Source of the DNA: Pseudomonadota bacterium
Lineage (GTDB): Bacteria; Pseudomonadota; Alphaproteobacteria; Rhizobiales; Hyphomicrobiaceae
DNA length: 12,460 bases
Direction: 5' to 3'
Assembly (NCBI GenBank): GCA_023405815.1
Contig: JAEXXM010000065.1
Span: 1 to 12,460 of the forward strand
Shown piece by piece: positions 5,808 to 11,950 of the stretch. The notes beneath the pieces were generated by a model. The model had not been told where the DNA came from, made no database searches, and was given only the letters and a program-made list of their open reading frames with translations. Made by a program: the position numbers and the translations under genes. The stretch's first letter is position 1. Every line of letters starts with the position of its first letter.

Positions 5808-7166
5808 ATGACCGCTTCCCCTACGAAAATTGATGCCCAGGCCACAAAGCCGCGCGGGCATGCTCCGACCGTCGGCTTCGTGTCGCTCGGCTGCCCCAAG
5901 GCGCTGGTCGATTCAGAGCGCATCCTCACCAAGCTGCGCGCCGAGGGCTATCGCGTCTCGCCCGATTACTCCGGCGCCGACGTCGTCGTCGTGAACACTT
6001 GCGGCTTTCTCGATTCCGCCAAGCAGGAGAGCCTCGATGCCATCGGCGAGGCGATGGCCGAGAACGGCCGCGTCATCGTCACCGGCTGCTTCGGGGTCGA
6101 GGAAGGGCGCATCCGCGAGAGCCATCCCGGCGTGCTGGCGGTCACCGGTCCGCATCAATACGAGCAGGTCGTCGAGGCCGTGCATGCGGCGGCGCCACCA
6201 CTGCACGATCCGTTCATCGATCTGGTTCCTGCGGAAGGGCTGCGGCTGACGCCGCGCCACTACGCCTATCTGAAGATATCGGAAGGCTGCAACAACCGCT
6301 GCTCGTTCTGTATCATCCCGCATCTGCGCGGCGATCTCAAAAGCCGGCCGTCCAATCACGTGATGACCGAAGCCGAGCGCCTAGTTAATGCAGGGGTGAA
6401 GGAGCTGCTGGTCATCAGCCAGGATACGAGCGCGTACGGGCTCGATCTGAAATACGCCGAGAGCCAATGGAAGGGGCAGGCGCTGCCGGCGCGCTTCCAA
6501 CAGCTCTGCGAGGCGCTGGGCGAGCTCGGCGCATGGGTGCGGCTGCACTATGTCTATCCCTATCCGCACGTCGACAGCGTCATCCCACTGATGGCGGAGG
6601 GAAAGATCCTTCCCTATCTCGACATCCCGTTACAGCACGCCTCGCCCGCGGTACTCAAGGCGATGCGCCGACCTGCGCATCAGGAGAAGACGCTGGAGCG
6701 CATCCGCCGCTGGCGCGAGATGTGCCCCGACCTTGCGGTGCGCTCGACGTTCATCGTCGGCTTCCCCGGTGAGACGGAGCAGGATTTCCAAATCCTGCTG
6801 GACTGGCTGCGCGAAGCCGAGCTGTCGCGCGTCGGCTGCTTCCGCTACGAGCCTGTCGAGGGTGCGCCGGCCAACGCGCTCGACGGCGCGGTGCCGGAGG
6901 AAGTGAAGGAAGAGCGCTGGCATCGTTTCATGGCGGTGGCGAAAGAGGTGAGCGAGAAGCGCCTTGCTCGGATGGTGGGCCGCGAGATCGACGTGATCAT
7001 CGACGAGGTCGACGAGGAAGGCGCGCTTGGGCGCTCGCAGTGGGATGCGCCCGAGATCGACGGCAGCGTATTCGTCAACGGAGACACGTCGCTGAAAGCC
7101 GGCGATATCGTGAAGGCGCGCGTCACCAACGCCGACGAATACGACCTCTGGGCCGAGCGCGACTAA
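5808..7166 (+). CDS. rimO: Ribosomal protein S12 methylthiotransferase RimO
   Basis: The 452-residue radical-SAM enzyme adds a methylthio group to the beta-carbon of a conserved Asp in ribosomal protein S12. The N-terminal MTTase domain carries the three auxiliary-cluster cysteines C29 (SLGCPK), C65 (NTCGF) and C94 (TGCFG). The radical-SAM cluster motif is C161-x3-C165-x2-C168 in EGCNNRCSFCIIPHLRG. Other conserved blocks are LPYLDIPLQHAS and RSTFIVGFPGETE, and a C-terminal TRAM domain covers about 380-450. The SLGCPKxLVDSE and PLQHAS/RPAH forms separate it from MiaB. ATG 5808 follows AGAGGG at a good distance. An inverted repeat lies upstream. Its stop directly abuts the stop of the opposing coiled-coil gene. 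Confidence 0.96.
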   Translation: MTASPTKIDAQATKPRGHAPTVGFVSLGCPKALVDSERILTKLRAEGYRVSPDYSGADVVVVNTCGFLDSAKQESLDAIGEAMAENGRVIVTGCFGVEEGRIRESHPGVLAVTGPHQYEQVVEAVHAAAPPLHDPFIDLVPAEGLRLTPRHYAYLKISEGCNNRCSFCIIPHLRGDLKSRPSNHVMTEAERLVNAGVKELLVISQDTSAYGLDLKYAESQWKGQALPARFQQLCEALGELGAWVRLHYVYPYPHVDSVIPLMAEGKILPYLDIPLQHASPAVLKAMRRPAHQEKTLERIRRWREMCPDLAVRSTFIVGFPGETEQDFQILLDWLREAELSRVGCFRYEPVEGAPANALDGAVPEEVKEERWHRFMAVAKEVSEKRLARMVGREIDVIIDEVDEEGALGRSQWDAPEIDGSVFVNGDTSLKAGDIVKARVTNADEYDLWAERD

Positions 7167-7670
7167 CTAACGGGCGAGGGCGTTGGCGAGCACGATGACG
7201 AGTGCGGAGGCGCCGACGGCTGCGCTCAGGAGCCACGCCTTCAGCGTCAGTGTGCGTTCCATGCGTTTGGCGTCGTCGCGAATGGTCTCGAGCTCGGCGA
7301 GCTTGCGGCTGACGGCCTCGAAGCTGTTGTAGGCGTGGAAATCTCCGCTCGACCGCGCCTCGATGCGGTCGAGCCGCGCCTTCAGATCGCGACACCCGCG
7401 CAGCAGTTCCTCGAGCTTTATCTCCTTCGAGCGGCGCTCGCTTTTCTGGAACGTCTGCCAGCGCTGCTCCTGCTCGGCTGTCGACTGCAGATCAGCGACC
7501 TTGGTCGCGACGGCGCCGAGGTCGCGCGACATCAGACGTATCGTCGCCTGCAATTGCTCGATCTTGCTCGCCGTCTCGGCGACGTAGCTGTCGCGCGCGA
7601 TGAGCGGCACGGATGGGGCGACGTCGAAGCGGATATCCGGCCCCGTCTTCTCGACGGCAGCCTTGCTCAT
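7167..7670 (-). CDS. Coiled-coil protein with C-terminal membrane anchor
   Basis: I do not recognise a named family. From ATG 7670 the product has 167 residues: a polar N-terminus (1-30), a long charged helical stretch (about 31-140) with heptad-like hydrophobics suggesting coiled coil, and one hydrophobic segment at about 144-165 (KAWLLSAAVGASALVIVLA) near the C-terminus. This is a tail-anchored layout, with the bulk probably in the cytoplasm. The start is uncertain. ATG 7670 has no clear ribosome site, whereas in-frame GTG 7709 has GGAGG (7719-7723 on the complementary strand) nine bases away and would add 13 residues. The frame stays open further upstream to 7952, but that stretch is Arg-rich and not protein-like. 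The stop codon touches that of rimO with no spacer. Confidence 0.75.
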   Translation of the reverse strand: MSKAAVEKTGPDIRFDVAPSVPLIARDSYVAETASKIEQLQATIRLMSRDLGAVATKVADLQSTAEQEQRWQTFQKSERRSKEIKLEELLRGCRDLKARLDRIEARSSGDFHAYNSFEAVSRKLAELETIRDDAKRMERTLTLKAWLLSAAVGASALVIVLANALAR

Positions 7671-8000
7671 AAGCGCCGGCCGACTGCGGCCGTCCTCAAC
7701 TCTCAACACCGAATAACGCCTCCATGGGGGGAGCCGGCTGGGCGCGGCAGGCGCCAGTCGGCGGGCACGTTTCCTCGTTCGTGCGTCCTGGCGAAGCATG
7801 CACGCGCGCGCTCGCCGACATGGCAAGCCGTGCGCTGCTGGACCCCGTCCGGTCGCAACGTTAGTGGTTAGATTTGCTTGTGTTTTAGTTTCGCGACGAT
7901 AACGCAGACGGCAAACTTTGGCTAGACGTGCACGTGACATTTTGCCCGGCACGCGCAGAATTTTTTCTCGATTGCTGTGCAGAGCGCGTCGCGGTGATTG
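7671..8000. other. Intergenic region between aroC and the coiled-coil gene
   Basis: These 330 bases follow aroC and precede the coiled-coil gene, both on the minus strand. I see no supported gene and no clear intrinsic terminator for aroC. A perfect 10-bp palindrome ACGTGCACGT sits at 7926-7935. An AT-rich stretch at about 7860-7895 may hold the promoter of the coiled-coil gene, but no convincing hexamer pair stands out. Confidence 0.45.
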
Positions 8001-9086
8001 TCAGCCGACTTGTGCGCGATGACGCAGAAAGTGATCGGCGAGCACGATCGCCAGCATGGCCTCGCCAATCGGCACGGCGCGGATGCCGACGCAGGGGTCG
8101 TGGCGGCCTCTGGTGACGACCTCGGTCTCTTCGCCTGCGATGTCGATCGTCTTGCGCGGCGTCAAGATTGAGGACGTCGGCTTGACGGCAAAGCGACACA
8201 CGATGGGTTGGCCGGTGGAGATGCCGCCGAGGATTCCTCCGGCGTGATTGGTGAGGAAGCACGGCTTGCCGTCGTGGCCGATGCGGATCTCGTCGGCGTT
8301 CTCCTCGCCGGTCAGCTCGGCGGCGCTCATGCCGGCGCCGATCTCGACACCCTTGACGGCGTTTATGCTCATCATGGCGGAAGCGATGTCCTGATCGAGC
8401 TTGGCATAGAGCGGCGCGCCCCATCCGGCCGGGACGCCCTCGGCGACGACCTCGATCACGGCGCCGATGGAGGACCCGGACTTGCGCACGCCGTCGAGAT
8501 ACTCGGCCCAGCGGACGGCGGTGCCTGCGTCGGGGCAGAAGAACGGATTGGCGTCGACGGCGTCCCAATCCCAGGTCGAGCGGTCGATCTTGATGTCGCC
8601 GATCTGGACCAGGGCGCCGCGGATGGTGACGCCGGGGATGACCTTGCGTGCGACGGCACCGGCGGCGACGCGCGCCGCCGTCTCGCGGGCCGAGGACCGC
8701 CCGCCGCCGCGATAGTCGCGAATGCCGTATTTCTTCCAATACGTGTAGTCGGCATGGCCGGGACGGAACTTGGCGGAGATGTCGCCATAGTCCTTGGAGC
8801 GTTGGTCGACGTTGCGGATCAGGAGCGAGATGGGGGTGCCGGTGGTCACCTGGCGCCCTTCCGCGTCGGGGAAGACGCCGGACAAGATCTCTACCGTGTC
8901 CGGCTCCTGGCGCTGAGTAGTGTAGCGCGACTGCCCGGGGCGGCGTTTCTCGAGGAAAGTCTGGATGTCCGCGGCCTCGAGAGGTAGCCCAGGCGGGCAA
9001 CCGTCGACGACGCAGCCGAGCGCCGGCCCGTGGCTCTCGCCCCAGGTCGTGACGCGGAACAGGTGGCCGAAGGTGTTGTGGGACAT
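8001..9086 (-). CDS. aroC: Chorismate synthase
   Basis: The 361-residue enzyme, the same length as E. coli AroC, makes chorismate from 5-enolpyruvylshikimate 3-phosphate using reduced FMN, the last step of the shikimate pathway to aromatic amino acids and folate. Diagnostic motifs are FRVTTWGESHG (10-20, catalytic H19), RPGHADYTYWKKYG from 108 (catalytic H111), GGGRSSARET (FMN binding), NHAGGILGGIS and the C-terminal GRHDPCVGIRAVPIGEAM. I chose ATG 9086 because MSHNTFGHLFRV aligns with the family N-terminus; the frame stays open further upstream but adds unrelated residues. No ribosome site is evident, and the leader holds two adjacent hairpins. It lies 616 bases downstream of the histidine phosphatase gene on the same strand, so it probably has its own promoter. 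Confidence 0.96.
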   Translation of the reverse strand: MSHNTFGHLFRVTTWGESHGPALGCVVDGCPPGLPLEAADIQTFLEKRRPGQSRYTTQRQEPDTVEILSGVFPDAEGRQVTTGTPISLLIRNVDQRSKDYGDISAKFRPGHADYTYWKKYGIRDYRGGGRSSARETAARVAAGAVARKVIPGVTIRGALVQIGDIKIDRSTWDWDAVDANPFFCPDAGTAVRWAEYLDGVRKSGSSIGAVIEVVAEGVPAGWGAPLYAKLDQDIASAMMSINAVKGVEIGAGMSAAELTGEENADEIRIGHDGKPCFLTNHAGGILGGISTGQPIVCRFAVKPTSSILTPRKTIDIAGEETEVVTRGRHDPCVGIRAVPIGEAMLAIVLADHFLRHRAQVG

Positions 9087-9095
9087 CGCCAAACG

Positions 9096-9140
9096 CCGAA
9101 GGTGAGGGAAGGCTTCGGGCGCGCATGCAACCATGCGTGC
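9096..9140 (-). other. Two back-to-back hairpins in the aroC leader
   Basis: Stem CCGAAG/CTTCGG (9096-9101 with 9113-9118) and stem CGCATG/CATGCG (9122-9127 with 9132-9137, loop of four, extendable to 9119-9140 on the plus strand) lie directly against each other. The first ends ten bases from the aroC ATG, where a ribosome site would normally be. No T-run accompanies them. A translational role is possible but untested. Confidence 0.35.
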
Positions 9141-9164
9141 CCATGGGCCGTGGCAGTTGTGCCA

Positions 9165-9193
9165 GTCTTAGGAGTGCAAGCGCACGGCTGCAA
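9165..9193 (-). promoter_or_regulatory. aroC: Weak candidate promoter of aroC
   Basis: On the minus strand TTGCAG (9188-9193) is followed after 17 bases by TAAGAC (9165-9170), about 80 bases before the aroC start. Spacing is ideal but both hexamers are poor matches to the housekeeping consensus. Confidence 0.25.
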
Positions 9194-9213
9194 GTGCCGG
9201 AGCGGCAAAGTCA

Positions 9214-9241
9214 GTGACAGACTCAGCCGACGCAGTTTAAG
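9214..9241 (+). promoter_or_regulatory. Candidate promoter of the plus-strand RNA
   Basis: GTGACA (9214-9219) is five of six against TTGACA and is followed after 16 bases by TTTAAG (9236-9241), four of six against TATAAT. The predicted start falls at about 9248, the first base of a long hairpin. It points away from aroC, toward the strong terminator at 9537-9580. Confidence 0.42.
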
Positions 9242-9247
9242 TGGGCC

Positions 9248-9581
9248 GCAGTATTGCGTCGCGTCACGCGACAGACTGCTAAGAGACAGCACGAAAGAGA
9301 CGCCTTCGGGCGGGTCATCTTTCGGCAAAACCGCCATTTGGCGGGAACCGCCGGTCACCTCAGGCGCAGCCTCGGGACCAATTGGTTGCACGACGTTTCG
9401 AAGCGTTAGAGGCGCAAGAACCGCCGGTCGCGTGTCGCAAGAAAAGTGTGCGTCACGGGCGACCGTATGTCGTGCCCGACAATTAGCGCCGCTCTCTGCC
9501 GGCTTGAGCAACCGTCACCGAGCGGACATTCGACGTGAGGGAAGAGCCGGGGCAGCCGCTGCTTCGGCTCTTCTCTTTTTT
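9248..9581 (+). ncRNA. Candidate structured noncoding RNA, family unknown
   Basis: About 330 bases between a candidate promoter and a very strong plus-strand terminator hold no credible protein frame but many local stems. GCAGT/ACTGC (9248-9252, 9275-9279) encloses GTCGCG-TCA-CGCGAC (9258-9272). CGCC-TTCG-GGCG (9301-9312) has a UUCG tetraloop. CCGCC-ATTT-GGCGG (9331-9344) competes with GGCGG-GAA-CCGCC (9340-9352). GGTC/GACC (9353-9356, 9376-9379) encloses AGGC-GCA-GCCT (9362-9372). CCGCTC/GAGCGG (9489-9494, 9520-9525) lies near the 3' end. I compared it by eye with RNase P RNA, tmRNA (including the two-piece alpha form) and SRP RNA and saw none of their signature sequences. GC-rich DNA folds easily, so the terminator is the firmest evidence. 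The exact 5' end is inferred. Confidence 0.45.
9537..9580 (+). terminator. Very strong plus-strand intrinsic terminator without an upstream gene
   Basis: GAAGAGCCG (9541-9549) pairs with CGGCTCTTC (9565-9573). Two G-U pairs (9550-9551 with 9563-9564) and GCAG/CTGC (9552-9555 with 9559-9562) extend it to a continuous 15-bp stem with a CCG loop. Further pairs reach out to 9537, and a run of T follows from 9576. On the minus strand the G-U pairs become A-C mismatches and no T-run follows, so it serves a plus-strand transcript. Confidence 0.85.
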
Positions 9582-9637
9582 GAAGTGACACGAGCTAAGA
9601 GTGGCCTGTCTGCGGCGTGCGTCGCGAGAGTGGATAG

Positions 9638-9682
9638 CCGGCGCTCGCGCCGGGCGCCTTTGGCGCCTTGCCGCTTTGCGGC
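9638..9682. repeat. Cluster of three tandem GC hairpins
   Basis: CCGGCG-CTCG-CGCCGG (9638-9653), GGCGCC-TTT-GGCGCC (9653-9667) and GCCGC-TTT-GCGGC (9670-9682) follow one another within 45 bases, just past the 3' end of the histidine phosphatase gene. None has a T-tail. They may stabilise or end that mRNA, or be a small intergenic palindromic repeat. Confidence 0.5.
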
Positions 9683-9702
9683 CAGGAGGTGCGGCGGCCT
9701 AT

Positions 9703-10290
9703 TTATAGCCAGCGCATGCCGTCGCGGCGCAGCACCAGGACGCGATCCTGGGGCACTTCCAGCTCGGGGACGAGAGCTGGGTCGATCCCGTAGAGGTGGC
9801 CGCGCAGGACGCGGCTGATGCCGCCATGGGAGGCGACGACGGTGTTGCCTGTCACGCTGTCGAGCCAGGCTACGGCGCGTGCCATCAGGTCGGCGTAGCT
9901 TTCGCCACCCTGCGGGCGCCAGCGGAAAGCGTCCTGCGCCCGCTCCCTGATCCCCGCCGCATCGACGCCGGGAAGGTCAGTCGCGAAGATGCCCTGCCAG
10001 TGGCCGTAGTGGAGCTCCTTCAAGCGGTCGTCGAGCGAATAGACACCGGGGGCGAGCCCCATTTGCTCACGCACGATCTCCATCGTTTCGCGGGCGCGGA
10101 GCAGTGGGCTGGCCACATAACTGGCGCCGGCTATCGCGGGCAGAAGCGCGCGTAGGATATCGCCGTTGCGCCGCGCCTGCGCGCGCCCGACGGCATTCAT
10201 GGGAATGTCGGCCTGCCCCTGGTATCGCGACTGGGCATTCCAGTCGGTTTCGCCGTGGCGAATGAGGTAGATCGTGACGTCGGCGCGCAT
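9703..10290 (-). CDS. Histidine phosphatase superfamily protein (phosphoglycerate mutase-like)
   Basis: The 195-residue protein has all landmarks of the superfamily: the RHG motif with nucleophile H12 in IRHGETDWN, phosphate-binding R11 and R65 (SPLLRARET), the acid E92 in RLKELHYGHWQG, and the second His H155 in VVASHGGISR. The form is that of broad-specificity phosphatases and cofactor-dependent mutase relatives; the substrate cannot be read from sequence, so no symbol is given. The start at 10290 lies 33 bases after the fabI stop, so the two are probably co-transcribed; the ribosome site is weak. The gene ends at TAA next to an AT-rich spot and a cluster of three hairpins. The opposing candidate RNA at 9248-9581 is convergent with it. 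Confidence 0.92.
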   Translation of the reverse strand: MRADVTIYLIRHGETDWNAQSRYQGQADIPMNAVGRAQARRNGDILRALLPAIAGASYVASPLLRARETMEIVREQMGLAPGVYSLDDRLKELHYGHWQGIFATDLPGVDAAGIRERAQDAFRWRPQGGESYADLMARAVAWLDSVTGNTVVASHGGISRVLRGHLYGIDPALVPELEVPQDRVLVLRRDGMRWL

Positions 10291-10323
10291 CGCTCGATGG
10301 GCCTACTGGTACGCGCGGACGAT

Positions 10324-11172
10324 TCAGTCCTCGCTCTTGGCGACGGTGATGTCGGGGGCTTCCTCGTTCTTCATGCCCTGGACATGGTAGCCACTGTCGA
10401 CGTGGTGAACCTCGCCGGTGACGCCGCGCGAAAGGTCGGAGAGGAGGTAGAGGCCGGCGCCGCCGACCTCCTCGATGGTCACGGTCCTGCGCAGCGGCGA
10501 ATTGTACTCGTTCCAGCGCAGGATGTAGCGGAAGTCGGCGATGCCGGAGGCAGCCAGAGTCTTGATCGGGCCGGCCGAGATGGCGTTGACGCGGATGCCC
10601 TTCTTACCGAGGTCGGCGGCAAGATAGCGGACCGAAGCCTCAAGGGCCGCCTTGGCGACGCCCATAACGTTATAATGCGGCATGACCTTCTCGGCGCCGT
10701 AATAGCTCAGCGTCAGCATCGAGCCGCCCGGCGGCATGATCTTCTCGGCCCGCGCCGCAAGCGCGGTGAACGAGTAGCAGGAAACCAACATCGTCTGGGT
10801 GAAGTTCTTCTCGCTGGTGTCGACGTAGCGGCCGTCGAGCTCGGTCTTGTCCGAGAAGGCGATGCAATGGACCAGGAAATCGAGCTGTCCCCAGACCCGC
10901 TCGATCTCGGCGAACACGGCGTCCATGGAACCGGCGTCGACGACGTCGCACGGCAGGACGATCTTGGAGCCGAGCTCGGCGGCGAGCGGCTCGACGCGCT
11001 TCTTCAGGGCGTCACCCTGGTAGGTGAAGGCCAGCTCGGCCCCCTGGGCCGCGGCGGACTTGGCGATCCCCCAGGCAATGGAGCGATTGTTGGCGAGGCC
11101 CATGATTAGGCCGCGCTTGCCAGCCAACAGGTTGCCCTTCGCAACCCCTGCGCTCGGCATCGGCTCCGTCAT
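10324..11172 (-). CDS. fabI: Enoyl-[acyl-carrier-protein] reductase (NADH), FabI
   Basis: The 282-residue SDR-fold enzyme carries out the last reduction in each round of type II fatty acid elongation, turning trans-2-enoyl-ACP into acyl-ACP. The cofactor site GLIMGLANNRSIAWG is at 21-35. The FabI-specific catalytic set is Y157 (LSYYGAEK), Y167 (HYNVMG) and K174, with the 10- and 7-residue spacings of E. coli Y146/Y156/K163. IRVNAISAGPIKTLAASGI follows as the substrate-loop region. A polar C-terminal extension (KNEEAPDITVAKSED) ends it. ATG 11172 is preceded by AGAGAG; extending upstream would add an unrelated Arg-rich stretch. It heads an operon with the histidine phosphatase. FabI is the known target of triclosan-type inhibitors, but sensitivity is not judged here. 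Confidence 0.96.
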   Translation of the reverse strand: MTEPMPSAGVAKGNLLAGKRGLIMGLANNRSIAWGIAKSAAAQGAELAFTYQGDALKKRVEPLAAELGSKIVLPCDVVDAGSMDAVFAEIERVWGQLDFLVHCIAFSDKTELDGRYVDTSEKNFTQTMLVSCYSFTALAARAEKIMPPGGSMLTLSYYGAEKVMPHYNVMGVAKAALEASVRYLAADLGKKGIRVNAISAGPIKTLAASGIADFRYILRWNEYNSPLRRTVTIEEVGGAGLYLLSDLSRGVTGEVHHVDSGYHVQGMKNEEAPDITVAKSED

Positions 11173-11218
11173 GGGTTCTCTCTCTATTTCCTGAATTTGC
11201 CCTGGGCGTTCGGCGCGC

Positions 11219-11246
11219 ATCCTACACAAATGGACTGCTCGGTCCA
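11219..11246 (-). promoter_or_regulatory. fabI: Candidate fabI promoter with overlapping inverted repeat
   Basis: On the minus strand TGGACC (11241-11246) is followed after 16 bases by TAGGAT (11219-11224), each four of six against the housekeeping consensus. An inverted repeat TGGAC-N6-GTCCA (11231-11246) covers the -35 and part of the spacer, as a repressor operator would. The start would be about 40 bases before the fabI ATG. Confidence 0.33.
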
Positions 11247-11268
11247 GATGCGCGCTTTTTCGCAGGGG

Positions 11269-11305
11269 AAACAAGGAAAAGGCCGGCCCCGGAGAGCCGA
11301 CCTTT
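11269..11305 (-). terminator. Intrinsic terminator of the surface-antigen-like gene
   Basis: On the minus strand AAAGGTCGGC pairs with GCCGGCCTTT (11278-11287 with 11296-11305) in a 10-bp stem with one U-G pair, followed by a T-rich tail (TTTTCCTTGTTT). On the plus strand that pair is a C-A mismatch, so the direction is clear. It separates the surface-antigen-like gene from fabI. Confidence 0.78.
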
Positions 11306-11339
11306 GCCTGACGACTGAGCGGGAAGGGGGTTACCGCGG

Positions 11340-11819
11340 TCAGCCCTCGAGTTGCCAGCGTCCTGAAGGCAGGCGGCAGGCAATGCCCTCCTGCTTCTTG
11401 GTATTTCTCCCCGTGGTCATCAGCACCACGAGGTGGCGGCAGACCTTGCCGCTCGGGTCCTTGAAGGATGCGGTCGGCTGGATGAGGCCGGAAAGCTTGC
11501 CGTGCCAGCGGCGCCAGACATAGGTCTTGCCGTCACCGACCTCGGAAAGCGCGTACTGGACGCGCTCGAGGGCGGCGATCTCGTCCTTCTCGTCGAGCTG
11601 GTATGGACCGACCGGGATGTTGACGGTCGTGCCTGGCAGAATGGTTGTGCCGGGGATGGCCGGAGCTTCGGGAACCGACAGATCGGGTTCGGTCGAAACC
11701 GAGGTCTCCCACTGCTCGCCGCCGAACGCGGTGGTGGGACCAAGTAGGATGCTCGCGACGAGAACGACGCCGGTGGTGACAAGCGTTGCAAGCGTAACTA
11801 GAGAGGGATGCAAACTCAT
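11340..11819 (-). CDS. Exported protein resembling the RT0821/Lpp0805 surface-antigen family
   Basis: The 159-residue product begins with a hydrophobic export segment (about 8-33, LVTLATLVTTGVVLVASILL core) that could be cleaved near A31-F-G-G or stay as an anchor. A Pro/Thr-rich linker (47-70) follows. The C-terminal part (about 85-159) has the layout of the 17-kDa surface-antigen-type domain: a helix (AALERVQYALSEV), an aromatic strand (TYVWRRWHGKLSG), a strand ending GKVCRHLVVLMTTG and the closing ACRLPSGRWQLEG. C127 and C148 could form a disulfide outside the cytoplasm. There is no lipobox Cys, unlike the classical rickettsial lipoprotein. The family call rests on the C-terminal pattern alone. 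It has its own terminator and diverges from pdxH; the ribosome site at ATG 11819 is weak. Confidence 0.68.
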   Translation of the reverse strand: MSLHPSLVTLATLVTTGVVLVASILLGPTTAFGGEQWETSVSTEPDLSVPEAPAIPGTTILPGTTVNIPVGPYQLDEKDEIAALERVQYALSEVGDGKTYVWRRWHGKLSGLIQPTASFKDPSGKVCRHLVVLMTTGRNTKKQEGIACRLPSGRWQLEG

Positions 11820-11950
11820 GACGCTTCACTCGATGCTGAAGACGCTACGATCCGCAACTTGCGGTGTGACCTCAGCGGAGTATGAGCTGGTTTGGTTAAG
11901 GCGGGCTGAATCGCTGTCCCGGCCGACGCCCGTGAGAAACGAGGTATGAC

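Noticed and set aside
7671..7952. Upstream extension of the coiled-coil gene to 7952
   Set aside because: The extra residues are Arg-rich without structure and the natural starts with better context are at 7709 and 7670.
9248..9581. Identity as RNase P RNA, tmRNA or SRP RNA
   Set aside because: None of the hallmark stretches is present on either strand: no GAGGAAAGTCCGGG-like P4 region, no tRNA-like T arm with CCA, no SRP GGAAGCAGCC-type loop.
9030..9818. A 262-codon plus-strand frame through the aroC-phosphatase gap
   Set aside because: It starts inside aroC, runs through the strong terminator and ends inside the phosphatase gene, and reads as low-complexity Arg/Ala/Gly.
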